Assembly: GCF_900302455.1 (NCBI RefSeq)
Contig: NZ_ONZG01000011.1
Span: 124,001 to 188,000 of the forward strand
DNA from: Falsiruegeria mediterranea M17
Lineage (GTDB): Bacteria; Pseudomonadota; Alphaproteobacteria; Rhodobacterales; Rhodobacteraceae
Direction of reading: 5' to 3'
Length of the DNA stretch: 64,000 nucleotides
This document shows positions 16,936 to 25,495 of this stretch, piece after piece (positions within the stretch are counted from its first letter, which is position 1; every line of letters starts with the position of its first letter). The notes under the pieces are model-generated. The model ran no database searches, was not told the origin of the DNA, and worked only from the letters and a program-made list of their open reading frames with translations. A program made the position numbers and the translations under genes.

Positions 16936-17389
16936 TCCCCTGCCCCCACCATCTCGCATGGGGGGGCACCTTCTTTCCTAATGGGTCGGAAAAAAGCGGA
17001 TTCGCTGGATCTGATCATGATGTTATCAATCGGTAAGAGAACGAGTACTTTTTGCCAGATTGGAAAGGGCTACCGGAGGGACCCAAAGAGGGGTACCCGG
17101 CATGAAATTCCGGCCGCACAGCGCCTATCAGGGTGTGCAAGTGCAAGTCTGAAAAGTTAACATTTTGTTGGGACGGCAGCAAAAATGGGCGGACACCGGA
17201 CCTTAGCTGCAACCGCGAGGTGGTCAGGTTTCTCAACCGAAGCAGACATCTAAGTGTGCAGCAAACTCGGTTCATCTCTGCACTGCCGCAAGGCGGCTTC
17301 GAGCCCCGACCAACAATTTTCTGTGAGGTAGCGAATGACTGTTATGTCGGGCGACCCGAGGGGACCGGGCATAGCTTTCACTCCGACGG
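16936..17389. other. Non-coding stretch of the island with candidate attachment-site remnants
   Basis: I see no convincing gene on either strand. The segment holds two short matches to the tRNA-Pro 3' region: CCGACCAACAA at 17306-17316 (11 of 11) and CTTTCACTCCGAC at 17375-17387 (12 of 13). The second ends 2 bases before the stop of the GNAT gene. Either could be a decayed attR of an element inserted at tRNA-Pro. Confidence 0.4.
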
Positions 17390-17902
17390 CTAGAGAGCCC
17401 GCTCCATGAAGTAAACATAGTTACGCCACGCGTCAGGGAAGCCTTGGGGGTGCGGCATATCTACAAAACCGGCGCTATCATACATTGCTCTTGCGTGGGT
17501 CAGAAATTTCGCCGACGAGAAGACCACCTTTTTATAGCCATCCGAAATCATCTGTTCGAACATTCTCTCCAGCATGAGCCGACCCAGACCATGACCCCTG
17601 CCACCTTCGCTCACGAACATTCGGTTGAATTCTGCTGTACCCGCTTCAGCCTCGTTGTACATCACGCAACCGGCAGGTTTTCCGTCCACTGAAGCAATGA
17701 TGATACCGCCGCGCGGCCTTGCGTGCAGTTCCGGCAGGTCCTTTAGGATCATTTGGAATTTCTGAGGGTCCATCGGATTGCCTTCGGTCGGCCAATCGTT
17801 GGGATAGGCTTTCCAATGCCAATCCAACCACTCTTCGCAGAGCGCACGGACATCTTCAATTTCGCTGTCATCAAGGGCCAAACGTACGGCTATTTCAGTC
17901 AT
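17390..17902 (-). CDS. GNAT family N-acetyltransferase
   Basis: 170 residues. The acetyl-CoA-binding core is visible: NRMFVSEGGRGHGLGRLMLERMF, where RGHGLG matches the R/Q-x-x-G-x-G/A pyrophosphate loop, then ARAMYDSAGFVDMP as the usual C-terminal motif. The substrate cannot be told from sequence; small-molecule amines are typical. It lies at the proposed edge of the tRNA-Pro island and is transcribed alone on the minus strand. Confidence 0.9.
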   Translation of the reverse strand: MTEIAVRLALDDSEIEDVRALCEEWLDWHWKAYPNDWPTEGNPMDPQKFQMILKDLPELHARPRGGIIIASVDGKPAGCVMYNEAEAGTAEFNRMFVSEGGRGHGLGRLMLERMFEQMISDGYKKVVFSSAKFLTHARAMYDSAGFVDMPHPQGFPDAWRNYVYFMERAL

Positions 17903-18125
17903 CGTACCATCCTGCCTGCTTTGTCATTCCTACAACGCTCCTCCAATAAGAGAGCGGAGTCAAATCAAACCGCGCCTCACAAGCGGACATCTATTGAAAG
18001 GAAAGGTAGGGTAGCTTTGTCCGCAGTGCTGCCTTCTGGTCAACAAAAATGCTGCACAATGTGTCGAACGGCTGGTTCGGGGAAGCTGCAACGCAGCGCA
18101 TGGACATCTGGCCAACGGCAGGTGT

Positions 18126-18147
18126 GGGCCGTCCGTGAAGACGGCCC
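18126..18147 (-). terminator. Hairpin downstream of the short integrase
   Basis: A perfect 8-bp stem GGGCCGTC/GACGGCCC with a 6-base loop lies 6 bases past the integrase stop. It is a likely terminator on the minus strand, though without a T-tract. Confidence 0.5.
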
Positions 18148-18153
18148 TTGTGG

Positions 18154-18747
18154 TTAGGTTTCAACGGGTTCCGAAATAGTCAACGCGTCTTCGAGCTCGA
18201 CACCAAGATATCGAACGGTGCTATCCATCTTCGTGTGGCCGAGCAAAAGCTGCACCGCTCGCAAATTTCCAGTCTTGCGATAGATGTGCGCGACCTTGGT
18301 TCTCCGCATCGAATGCGTGCCAAATGATGTTGGATCAAGCCCGATGGATTTGACCCAATCGCGAACCAAGCGTGCGTATTGACGGGTCGAAATGTGCAAC
18401 CGTTCGTGAAAACGTCCGGGCCACAGGTATTCCGAACCAACCATCAGCGGCTCCTCCATCCATCGCAGAATAGATTTGCGCGTGCCCTCGGTGATTTCAA
18501 ACCCCACAGATCGCTGCGTTTTGCTTTGGATAATCGAAGCCCGTTCCTTGACCTGGCCAGAGGCGTAGATGTCGGCAACCTTCAGCTTTACTAGGTCACA
18601 CCCGCGAAGCTTGCTGTCGATGGCAAGGTCGAACAAAGCCAGATCACGGTGGTTCTCGGCGATCAGCGGGCGTTTTTGTCCGACGATGCGGCCTTTGTTC
18701 GATGCAGGGCAGCAGGCTCGAATAGCAGGTAAGTTTGCAATGGTCAT
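18154..18747 (-). CDS. Short tyrosine-type recombinase/integrase
   Basis: 197 residues from the ATG at 18747, which follows GGGAGGAACC. Catalytic features are SKLRGCDLVKL (first Arg), HSMRR, LLLGHTKMDST and the VRYLG tyrosine, so all key residues are present. It belongs to the stand-alone catalytic-domain integrases common in alpha- and gammaproteobacteria, which lack a core-binding domain. From memory of the family, about 12-15 residues between KRPL and RDLALF appear missing here, so it may be damaged. It lies in the accessory region between tRNA-Pro and the cyclase gene. Confidence 0.85.
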   Translation of the reverse strand: MTIANLPAIRACCPASNKGRIVGQKRPLIAENHRDLALFDLAIDSKLRGCDLVKLKVADIYASGQVKERASIIQSKTQRSVGFEITEGTRKSILRWMEEPLMVGSEYLWPGRFHERLHISTRQYARLVRDWVKSIGLDPTSFGTHSMRRTKVAHIYRKTGNLRAVQLLLGHTKMDSTVRYLGVELEDALTISEPVET

Positions 18748-18894
18748 GATGGTTCCTCCCATCCACCACGATCCACCACAGCGCCAACCAGACTTTAGCA
18801 ACTCAAGATAACAAACTCGCGTGCACCTGCGGAGAAGGTCAGGTGAGAGCCCAAAGTACCAAATACAACGCTTGCTCTCGTCAGAGACTTCCCA

Positions 18895-20697
18895 CTACGA
18901 GTTTTCTCTGCGGTCCAACCTGAATACCTCGATGGGTTCGCGTATGCCCTTGAGCGTGAACTCGCCAGAAGAGATCGAAGGACAGTCGTCCTCCACGGCA
19001 ACGGCAGCTCGTGTACTCAGTAGGATTTCGCCGTCCTCAGCCAGTTCGCAAAGACGCGAAGCGACGTTGATCGCTGTGCCTGATGCAGTGTACTCGGACC
19101 GCCCTTCGTAACCCACCATGCCAACGGTGGCATAGCCCAGCGACACGCCGACCCCAAACCCCAGTCGGAATCCCATACGCTTCCAGTGTTTTGCCAACTC
19201 ATCCATGCGAGAGCGCATCGCGACAGCAAGTCGGACAGCATCTCCGGCTGGATCCGAGCAAGGGATCGGATCGTTGAACAGCACCATGATTCCATCGCCC
19301 ATGCGATGATCAACACCCGCGCCATGGGCGTTGATCAACTTGCCCATTTCCTCGTGATAGGTTTGCAACACCTCGATGGTTTCTTCCGGTTCGGCGATCT
19401 CGCAGAAAGCTGTGAAACCACGGATGTCACAGAACAGTACCCCTAGTAGTGCGCGGTGGCTCGCCAACATCTTTTCGGAGCCGGATGAGATTACGGTGTC
19501 CGCGACGGCGGCAGGTAGAAAACGCTTGAGCTTGCCCATGCGTTCGATCTCGCCCACCTGGTCCTTAACCCTGTCCTCAAGCTCGGCATTGAGTGTTTCT
19601 AATGCACGGAATTGGCGAACGTTTTCTATCGCGATGACCGCCTGCGCCGCAAAGGTTTCGACCATTCGAATTTCATCCGTCGTGAAAGGGCGAACCTCTC
19701 TGCGGCTTAGATTCAGGCATCCGAATGCAATTGCGTTCTTTACCAGCGGTATAGTCAAAAAGGTGCGGATCCCGACCTCATCGACGATCTTGCGCCGCAC
19801 TGGATCACCTTCAAAGTACAGTGGATCATTTGCCATATCGGGCGTTTGAATCGTGCGGGACTCTCGAACCGTTACCGCAATCTGCAACTGTCCGGTCAGG
19901 TCAAACTCCGTACCCTTGGGGAAGTGCTCCGACATCGGGCCGAATGCCGCTGCATACGCCAAATGGGTGCCTTCTGAATTGACCAAACTGATCCCGGCGA
20001 GATGGGCGTTGGTGAGGTGTCCGGCGTTTGACACGATAGCATCCAGAACCGGCTGCTCGTTGTCCCTAGACTGGCTAATGATCTTAAGAATTTCTGCCGA
20101 AGCCTGCTCCCGTTCCAGCCGAGTTCTTACTTCCCGAAACTGGCGCCCATTCTCAATGGCAATGACCGCCTGAGCTGCGAAGCTCTCGACCAAATGGATT
20201 TCGGTTTCGATGAACGGCCTTACTTCTTTGCGGCTGAGTGCTATCGCACCAATCGCCTGCGGTCCGGAAAGCAATGGCACCACTAGCCAAGAACGTACTC
20301 CTTCAACATCAACTACATGGCTGATGATGGGGTCTTTTTTGCGATAGAAATCGGTTTCGCTCAGATCGGCAATGTTGACGGTAAGACCAGATCGAATAGC
20401 TTCTGGAATCGGCCTGCCGCTGTCTAAGGGCGCTGTTCCCCCGACGTTGAAGGCTGTTTCCTCAAACCCCCAGTAGGCGGCTATTTCGAACTGTGTGCGC
20501 TCTGTGTTGGCGAGTTGCAGAGAGGCTTGGCTTGCCTCACATAACACCGCCGCCTGTGTGAGGATGGCTTCGAACACAGGTCCTTCGTCATCGCGAGACT
20601 TTTGAATGACTTGGAGGATGGTCCGGGTCGCTTCTTCGCGTCGAAGACCACGGTGCAGTTCGGTCAGAAGACTATCCCGTGTTGTGTCATTCTCCAT
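18895..20697 (-). CDS. GAF-GAF class III adenylate/guanylate cyclase
   Basis: 600 residues: two GAF domains (about residues 25-185 and 200-370, each ending with the near-identical AAQAVIAIEN-RQFR), a short coiled linker (ALETLNAELEDRVKDQV), and a class III nucleotide cyclase domain (about 405-590). The metal-binding Asp is in FCDIRGFT and the second in HRMGDGIMVLF, with INVASRLCEL near the end, so it should be active on ATP or GTP. The GAF domains would sense a small ligand. No membrane segment is seen. It lies alone, downstream of about 500 bp of apparently empty DNA, in the accessory zone. Confidence 0.92.
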   Translation of the reverse strand: MENDTTRDSLLTELHRGLRREEATRTILQVIQKSRDDEGPVFEAILTQAAVLCEASQASLQLANTERTQFEIAAYWGFEETAFNVGGTAPLDSGRPIPEAIRSGLTVNIADLSETDFYRKKDPIISHVVDVEGVRSWLVVPLLSGPQAIGAIALSRKEVRPFIETEIHLVESFAAQAVIAIENGRQFREVRTRLEREQASAEILKIISQSRDNEQPVLDAIVSNAGHLTNAHLAGISLVNSEGTHLAYAAAFGPMSEHFPKGTEFDLTGQLQIAVTVRESRTIQTPDMANDPLYFEGDPVRRKIVDEVGIRTFLTIPLVKNAIAFGCLNLSRREVRPFTTDEIRMVETFAAQAVIAIENVRQFRALETLNAELEDRVKDQVGEIERMGKLKRFLPAAVADTVISSGSEKMLASHRALLGVLFCDIRGFTAFCEIAEPEETIEVLQTYHEEMGKLINAHGAGVDHRMGDGIMVLFNDPIPCSDPAGDAVRLAVAMRSRMDELAKHWKRMGFRLGFGVGVSLGYATVGMVGYEGRSEYTASGTAINVASRLCELAEDGEILLSTRAAVAVEDDCPSISSGEFTLKGIREPIEVFRLDRRENS

Positions 20698-21195
20698 GCC
20701 GGATACAACCTACCTTGAGGTTCATTTGGTCGTTTGCGGTAGGCTATACGTGTCAGCGGTAACTTGCCAGACCGTTGAGCCTTGGTCGAAATTCGAAGGT
20801 CGGCCTTGTCCCGCTTGGCAGACCTTCGGGCGGATTTGACGCTCGCGAGTGCTGCGAATGGCGTGTGTGAGCCCATTGTGTGATTTCGGTATTCCCGTCG
20901 CATGTGCTCGCAGCACGAATATTGCTGCAAATGCGCAATTTTCTACGCCGCGGAGCGGCAGAAAAACCGGGCATTCATGCGAGCCGCAGTAAGAACAATA
21001 CACTCAAGGCTAATTTGCGGACCAAACCAACCCCTGCTTAGTTACGCCAGAGGTTAATTTTCGTTTTGCGACTTTGGCAGAAGACGATTTGAAAGTGACC
21101 ATATGAATCTCTTTGCTGCCATTGCCCGTCTGGAGAGGCGAGAACTCATCAACAAACCCAATCTTCAACTCACAAACATCTTGAAATCCACTCGA
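20698..21195. other. Gap without recognisable gene
   Basis: Almost 500 bp between the cyclase start and the HAD gene stop. Short frames exist on the minus strand (for example 20722-21003), but none has a ribosome site, domain or coding-like composition that I can support. It may contain decayed gene remnants and the cyclase promoter. Confidence 0.5.
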
Positions 21196-22080
21196 TCAGA
21201 TTCGGCTGAGGCGCCAATCTGCAAAAAGGTGCGCTTGCTTTGAAAATGGCTGCGTATCGTAGCCCGCAAACAAACCATCTTGCGTGACCAGTACAGTGCG
21301 CCACCCACGTGCCGCGGCACCCAGAATATCCGTATGGAGAGTATCGCCGCACATGGCAATCCGCTCAGGGGTCAGCGATCCCAGTGACGCCTCGATCAGA
21401 TCATAAACTTCTGGGAAAGGCTTTCCAAAGAAATGTACATAGCCTGGGAATTGGTCAGCGATCTGGTGGCCATAGTGCCCTGGTTCAATGGAAAATCCGT
21501 TGTCGCGAGGCGCGGCCAGATCTGCGTTTGCGATCAATACTTTTCGCGGGCGCTGCTGCATCGCTGACACCAACAAATCTTGACGCGAGGTGGTCCAGTC
21601 AGCTGTCGACAGAAACAGGAATTGTTTGACTGTGTCATAGTCGTCGGCGTTGTCTTTCAGGCGCGTCACGTTGCCGGGCAGGTCGTTCAGCTGATCCGTG
21701 TCGGCGGCGATAACACCCCAATGGCCTTCGCCCAGGTTTTGAAGGGCGGCTTCCCGGCTGGTGATGATTTCGTCGTCCTCGACACGCAATCCAAGACGTT
21801 TGAATTTGGCGCTTGCACCCTCTCGGTCGTAGCTGGCGGCATTGGTAAGGATGCGGATGGCGCAGCCCCTTGCCCGCAGCTGATCCAGCCGCATATCTGC
21901 ACCGGGGATCATCGTTTCGCCCACGTTCAATACGCCAAACGCGTCAAAAACAAAGGCATCGACCTGATCGGCAATGTCCAGCAATGACGTGATCCCAAGC
22001 GAGGCTTCGCGGGCGATGACGTTCGGAAACCGTGCCCGCACTTCCTCGTAACGATCAAAAATCGACTGCGTTGTCAGCAT
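21196..22080 (-). CDS. HAD-IIA-like hydrolase with altered motif I
   Basis: 294 residues from the ATG at 22080 (GGGAAG site). HAD motifs are FVFDAFGVLN (nucleophile D46), ILTNA, FGKPFPEVY (lysine) and MCGDTLHTDI. In classical HAD phosphatases the residue two after the nucleophile is Asp (DxD); here it is Phe48, so the general acid/base is missing, a change also seen in some HAD-IIA subgroups that I recall as DxW. Phosphatase function is therefore probable but not certain. It is divergent from the DeoR-ugp-like unit and shares its two-operator control region, which suggests a role in the same organophosphate pathway. Confidence 0.82.
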   Translation of the reverse strand: MLTTQSIFDRYEEVRARFPNVIAREASLGITSLLDIADQVDAFVFDAFGVLNVGETMIPGADMRLDQLRARGCAIRILTNAASYDREGASAKFKRLGLRVEDDEIITSREAALQNLGEGHWGVIAADTDQLNDLPGNVTRLKDNADDYDTVKQFLFLSTADWTTSRQDLLVSAMQQRPRKVLIANADLAAPRDNGFSIEPGHYGHQIADQFPGYVHFFGKPFPEVYDLIEASLGSLTPERIAMCGDTLHTDILGAAARGWRTVLVTQDGLFAGYDTQPFSKQAHLFADWRLSRI

Positions 22081-22154
22081 GCTTCCCCATTTCGTCTTCT
22101 GATCGCGCACTTGGGGATTACCTTAAAGAAAAATTCCATAAGCGAAAGGTAAAA

Positions 22155-22168
22155 CAACAAAACAACAT
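22155..22168. promoter_or_regulatory. Putative DeoR operator, copy 1
   Basis: CAACAAAACAACAT, the exact inverse complement of copy 2 at 22257-22270. It lies 75 bases upstream of the HAD gene start. Flanking bases extend the match with few mismatches. Confidence 0.6.
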
Positions 22169-22256
22169 TTTTTGAGAGCCACTGACAGCCTGTACCCCTA
22201 TTTTCATAATTTTCCGATCAAAATATTCGAGTGCATAGGCCGGGTCGTGGAACAAA

Positions 22257-22270
22257 ATGTTGTTTTGTTG
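22257..22270. promoter_or_regulatory. Putative DeoR operator, copy 2
   Basis: ATGTTGTTTTGTTG lies 47 bases upstream of the DeoR start, in inverted orientation to copy 1 with 88 bases between. Each copy contains the TTGTTTTGTT-like core typical of DeoR/GlpR-family sites. Binding to both sites could loop the DNA and control the two divergent units together. Confidence 0.6.
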
Positions 22271-22317
22271 CTTTTTGCGGATTAACGTTGCGAGAGACGC
22301 AAGGATGTGGGGGTGGG

Positions 22318-23097
22318 ATGTCATCAAAAAAACAAAGACGGCGCGAGGCGATCTCGGCTTTGGTTCTTGAACAGGGTGCTGTGACCGTTGGTTCACTTGC
22401 TGACCGGTTTGATGTTTCCATGCAGACGATCCGGCGCGATGTGGATACCCTATGTGAGGGCGACATGCTGCACCGCGTCCATGGCCGCATCGAACTGAGC
22501 GAAGAATTTCTCAATACACCCTTCGATCAACGTGCTGGCACGAACCTGATGGGTAAGCGCGCTATCGGCGAGGCCACTGCAGAGCTGATCCCTGACGGTT
22601 CCACCTTGTTCGTTTCCATCGGCTCGACGCCGCTGAGCGTTGCACAGGCATTACGACGCCGGAAGGGACTGACCGTCATCACGAACAACCTGAGTGCCGC
22701 AATGGCGCTGAGCGAGGAAGTCTCGAACCGGATCATCCTGCCCGGTGGTGAGGTGCGTTTGCCGGATCGTGACATTCTGGGCAATGAAGTCCTGGACTTT
22801 TTTGGGCGTTTCCGAGCGGATTTTGCTGTGTTTGGTGCTGCCGGGATCGCGGAAGACGGCGGGTTGCTGGAATTTCACACAACCGAAGTAAGCGCGACAC
22901 AAAAGATTTGTGAGAATGCCAAACAATCTCTTCTGGTCATCGACGGGTCAAAGTTCGGGCGGCAAGCCCCTGCATTGGGCGGCAATATTGCGGACATGGA
23001 CCGGATCATCATCGACCGACGGCCGGGGGCGCAGTTTGCGCCTTTGCTGGACAATATCAAAGATCGCCTGCTTGTGGCTGAAGGACATGCAACATGA
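22318..23097 (+). CDS. DeoR/GlpR family transcriptional regulator
   Basis: 259 residues from the ATG at 22318 (GGGGGTGGG before it). The N-terminal helix-turn-helix is typical (GAVTVGSLADRFDVSMQTIRRDVDTLCE), and the C-terminal sugar-phosphate isomerase-like sensor contains STPLSVAQAL, TVITNNLSAA and the late LLVIDGSKFGR. GlpR-type members respond to phosphorylated sugars or glycerol-3-phosphate. It is the first gene of the ABC transporter unit (stop overlaps the next start as ATGA) and probably represses it and the divergent HAD gene. Confidence 0.93.
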   Translation: MSSKKQRRREAISALVLEQGAVTVGSLADRFDVSMQTIRRDVDTLCEGDMLHRVHGRIELSEEFLNTPFDQRAGTNLMGKRAIGEATAELIPDGSTLFVSIGSTPLSVAQALRRRKGLTVITNNLSAAMALSEEVSNRIILPGGEVRLPDRDILGNEVLDFFGRFRADFAVFGAAGIAEDGGLLEFHTTEVSATQKICENAKQSLLVIDGSKFGRQAPALGGNIADMDRIIIDRRPGAQFAPLLDNIKDRLLVAEGHAT

Positions 23098-24113
23098 CAA
23101 CAACACCGTTTGTGAAGCTCGACGGCGTGGCAAAGCGCTGGAACGGCCAATTGGGCGTTGAAGGCATCAAGCTGGATATTCCCGAGGGCAGCTTCACCGC
23201 ACTTCTGGGCCCGTCCGGGTGCGGGAAGTCTACCACGCTGCGCCTGTTGGCGGGGCTGGAATTGCCCGACGAGGGTAAGATTCTGATCGACGGCAAGGAC
23301 GTGACGACAAGTGCTGCATCGGACCGAAACCTGTCGATGGTGTTCCAGTCCTACGCGCTTTTTCCTCATCTGTCGGTTGCCGAAAATGTCATGTTTGGCC
23401 TCAAGGTCCGGCGCGTCCCAAAGAAGGAGCGGCTGGAAAAGCTGCACCGTGCTTTGGAAATCACCGGCCTGCTCGGTCTTGAAGATCGCAAGCCCGGCGA
23501 ATTGTCGGGTGGTCAGCGCCAGCGTGTCGCCCTGGCCCGCGCCATCGTGGCGGGGCAACGCCTTTGCTTGATGGATGAACCGCTGTCCAATCTTGATGCC
23601 AAGCTGCGCAACGCCGTGCGCAAGGACATCAAGAAATTGCAACGAGATCTGGGCATCACGGTCGTCTATGTGACCCACGACCAGACAGAAGCGATGAGTA
23701 TGGCCGACACGGTTGTGCTGATGAAGGACGGGCATATCCAGCAGGTTGGTTCGCCCGAGGACTTGTACAGCAGGCCCAACAACACCTTTGTCGCCGAATT
23801 TGTCGGCGCGCCGCCGATGGCATTGCTGCAGTCGTCCGTTTTGGACGGGTTTGGCGACGACAAGACAATCGGGATCAGAGCCGAGAACATCCAGATTGTG
23901 CCAAAGGGCGAAGGACGGATGCGCTGCACTGTCAATGAAAGTGAATTTCTGGGCGCGGAGACACTGATTGGTCTGGATCACGCGGGCGCTGCGGGGCTCT
24001 GCGTGCTTAAGCCGGGTCTTTCGATGATGGCCGAAGGCAACGAGATCGACATTTCCTTTCACGACGAAAATCTGCACGTCTTCGACGCTGCGGGCCAACG
24101 ACTGGCGGGGTGA
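23094..24113 (+). CDS. ABC transporter ATP-binding protein, UgpC-like
   Basis: 339 residues of the CUT1 sugar / glycerol-3-phosphate ATPase type. Walker A is GPSGCGKST, Q-loop [10 protein letters not shown], signature [14 protein letters not shown], Walker B LCLMDEP, switch histidine YVTHD; the C-terminal TOBE/OB region (from about residue 240) is present. It powers the permeases at 25496 and 26386. The start overlaps the DeoR stop. The call as UgpC-like rather than MalK-like rests on the neighbouring phosphodiesterase, so the substrate class is inferred. Confidence 0.92.
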   Translation: MTTTPFVKLDGVAKRWNGQLGVEGIKLDIPEGSFTALLGPSGCGKSTTLRLLAGLELPDEGKILIDGKDVTTSAASDRNLSMVFQSYALFPHLSVAENVMFGLKVRRVPKKERLEKLHRALEITGLLGLEDRKPGELSGGQRQRVALARAIVAGQRLCLMDEPLSNLDAKLRNAVRKDIKKLQRDLGITVVYVTHDQTEAMSMADTVVLMKDGHIQQVGSPEDLYSRPNNTFVAEFVGAPPMALLQSSVLDGFGDDKTIGIRAENIQIVPKGEGRMRCTVNESEFLGAETLIGLDHAGAAGLCVLKPGLSMMAEGNEIDISFHDENLHVFDAAGQRLAG

Positions 24114-24160
24114 AAACCACTTGCCGACACGACAATGAACGAAAACAATGGGAGAGAGAG

Positions 24161-25429
24161 ATGAAACTATTTTCGACAACAGGATTGGGTCTGGCGACGG
24201 CTATGGCCGTTGGTCTTGCCGTACCAGCAAGTGCTGAAACCGAACTGACGATGTATTACCCGATTGCTGTCGGGGGTGCATTGACCGAAGTGGTGGACAG
24301 CATAGTTGCCGACTTTGAAGCCGCAAACCCTGACATCAAGGTGAACGCGATCTATTCGGGCAACTACGATGACACGCGCGTGCGTGCCTTGTCCGCACTT
24401 GCCTCTGGAGAGCCTGCCCAATTGGCGGTGATGTTTTCCATCGATGCCTATGACCTGATCGAACAGGAATTGGTTATCCCGTTCGAGGAGGTCGCAACAA
24501 CGGACGCGGACAAAGAATGGCTGGACGGATTCTATCCCGCGCTCATGGCCAATGGTAAGATCGAAGGCCAGACATGGGGCATCCCGTTCCAGCGCTCAAC
24601 TATCGTGGCCTATTACAACAAGGACTTGTTCCGCGCCGCAGGTCTGGACCCGGAAGCACCGCCCACGACTTGGGACGAAATGATCTCGATGGGCAAAACC
24701 CTGACCCAGGGCGACACTTACGGCCTGATGATCCCCTCCACCGGATATCCTTATTGGATGTTCCAGGCTCTTGCGATCCAGAATGGCAAAGAGGTCATGT
24801 CCAACGATGGTCTGACCACTTATTTCGACGACCCAACCGTTGTGGAAACTCTGGAGTTCTGGAAATCGCTTTCGGCCGAACATGGCATCATGCCGACAGG
24901 CACAGTTGAATGGGGTACACTGCGTCAGGCATTCCTTGAAGGCCAAACCGCAATGATGTGGCATTCAACCGGCAACCTGACTGCGGTAAAAAAAGGCGCA
25001 AGCTTTGACTTTGGGGTGGCCGAACTGCCCGCCAATGTGCGCAAAGGCTCCCCCACGGGTGGCGGCAACTTTTACCTGTTCAAAGACACAACAGACGAAG
25101 AACGCGCCGCAGCACTCAAGCTGATGCAATTCATGACCTCGCCCGAACAGGCCGCAGCATGGTCCATCGGCACAGGCTACATGGGCGTGTCATCCGCTGC
25201 CTACGAGACAGATGCGTTGAAGGCCTACACGGCTGAATTCCCACCTGCCTTGGTGGCGCGCAACCAGCTGGAAAACGCTGTGGCTGAATTCTCGACCTTC
25301 GAGACAGCCCGCGTGCGTGATGGTCTGAACAATGCGATCCAATCAGCTTTGACCGGAGCGAAAGAACCAGCTGAAGCGCTGGCCGAGGCACAAGCCGCCG
25401 CTGTGCGCCTGCTCAAAGACTACCAATAA
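24161..25429 (+). CDS. ABC transporter substrate-binding protein, UgpB-like
   Basis: 422 residues from the ATG at 24161 (GGGAGAGAG site) with a signal peptide cleaved after ASA. It is a cluster B extracellular solute-binding protein (ELTMYYPIAVGGALTEVVDSI, then GIPFQRSTIVAYYNKDLF and TTWDEM), the segment order found in UgpB-like glycerol-3-phosphate and glycerophosphodiester binders. The expected location is the periplasm. An imperfect hairpin follows its stop before the permease genes, which would give more binding protein than permease. Confidence 0.9.
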   Translation: MKLFSTTGLGLATAMAVGLAVPASAETELTMYYPIAVGGALTEVVDSIVADFEAANPDIKVNAIYSGNYDDTRVRALSALASGEPAQLAVMFSIDAYDLIEQELVIPFEEVATTDADKEWLDGFYPALMANGKIEGQTWGIPFQRSTIVAYYNKDLFRAAGLDPEAPPTTWDEMISMGKTLTQGDTYGLMIPSTGYPYWMFQALAIQNGKEVMSNDGLTTYFDDPTVVETLEFWKSLSAEHGIMPTGTVEWGTLRQAFLEGQTAMMWHSTGNLTAVKKGASFDFGVAELPANVRKGSPTGGGNFYLFKDTTDEERAAALKLMQFMTSPEQAAAWSIGTGYMGVSSAAYETDALKAYTAEFPPALVARNQLENAVAEFSTFETARVRDGLNNAIQSALTGAKEPAEALAEAQAAAVRLLKDYQ

Positions 25430-25440
25430 CGATACCATTA

Positions 25441-25474
25441 GGGTCGGCGCGCTGTTTGTGCCGGCCCATCTTTT
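25441..25474 (+). terminator. Attenuating hairpin between binding protein and permeases
   Basis: GGGTCGGC/GCCGGCCC (8 bp with one G-T pair) with an 11-base loop and an ATCTTTT tail lies 11 bases after the binding-protein stop. It probably stabilises or partly ends the upstream mRNA. Confidence 0.6.
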
Positions 25475-25495
25475 GTCACGCAGCGGAGACGCGCC

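Noticed and set aside
20722-21003. Minus-strand 93-codon frame with a CxxC-like start
   Set aside because: No ribosome site, no domain, and overlapping frames of equal length suggest non-coding sequence.
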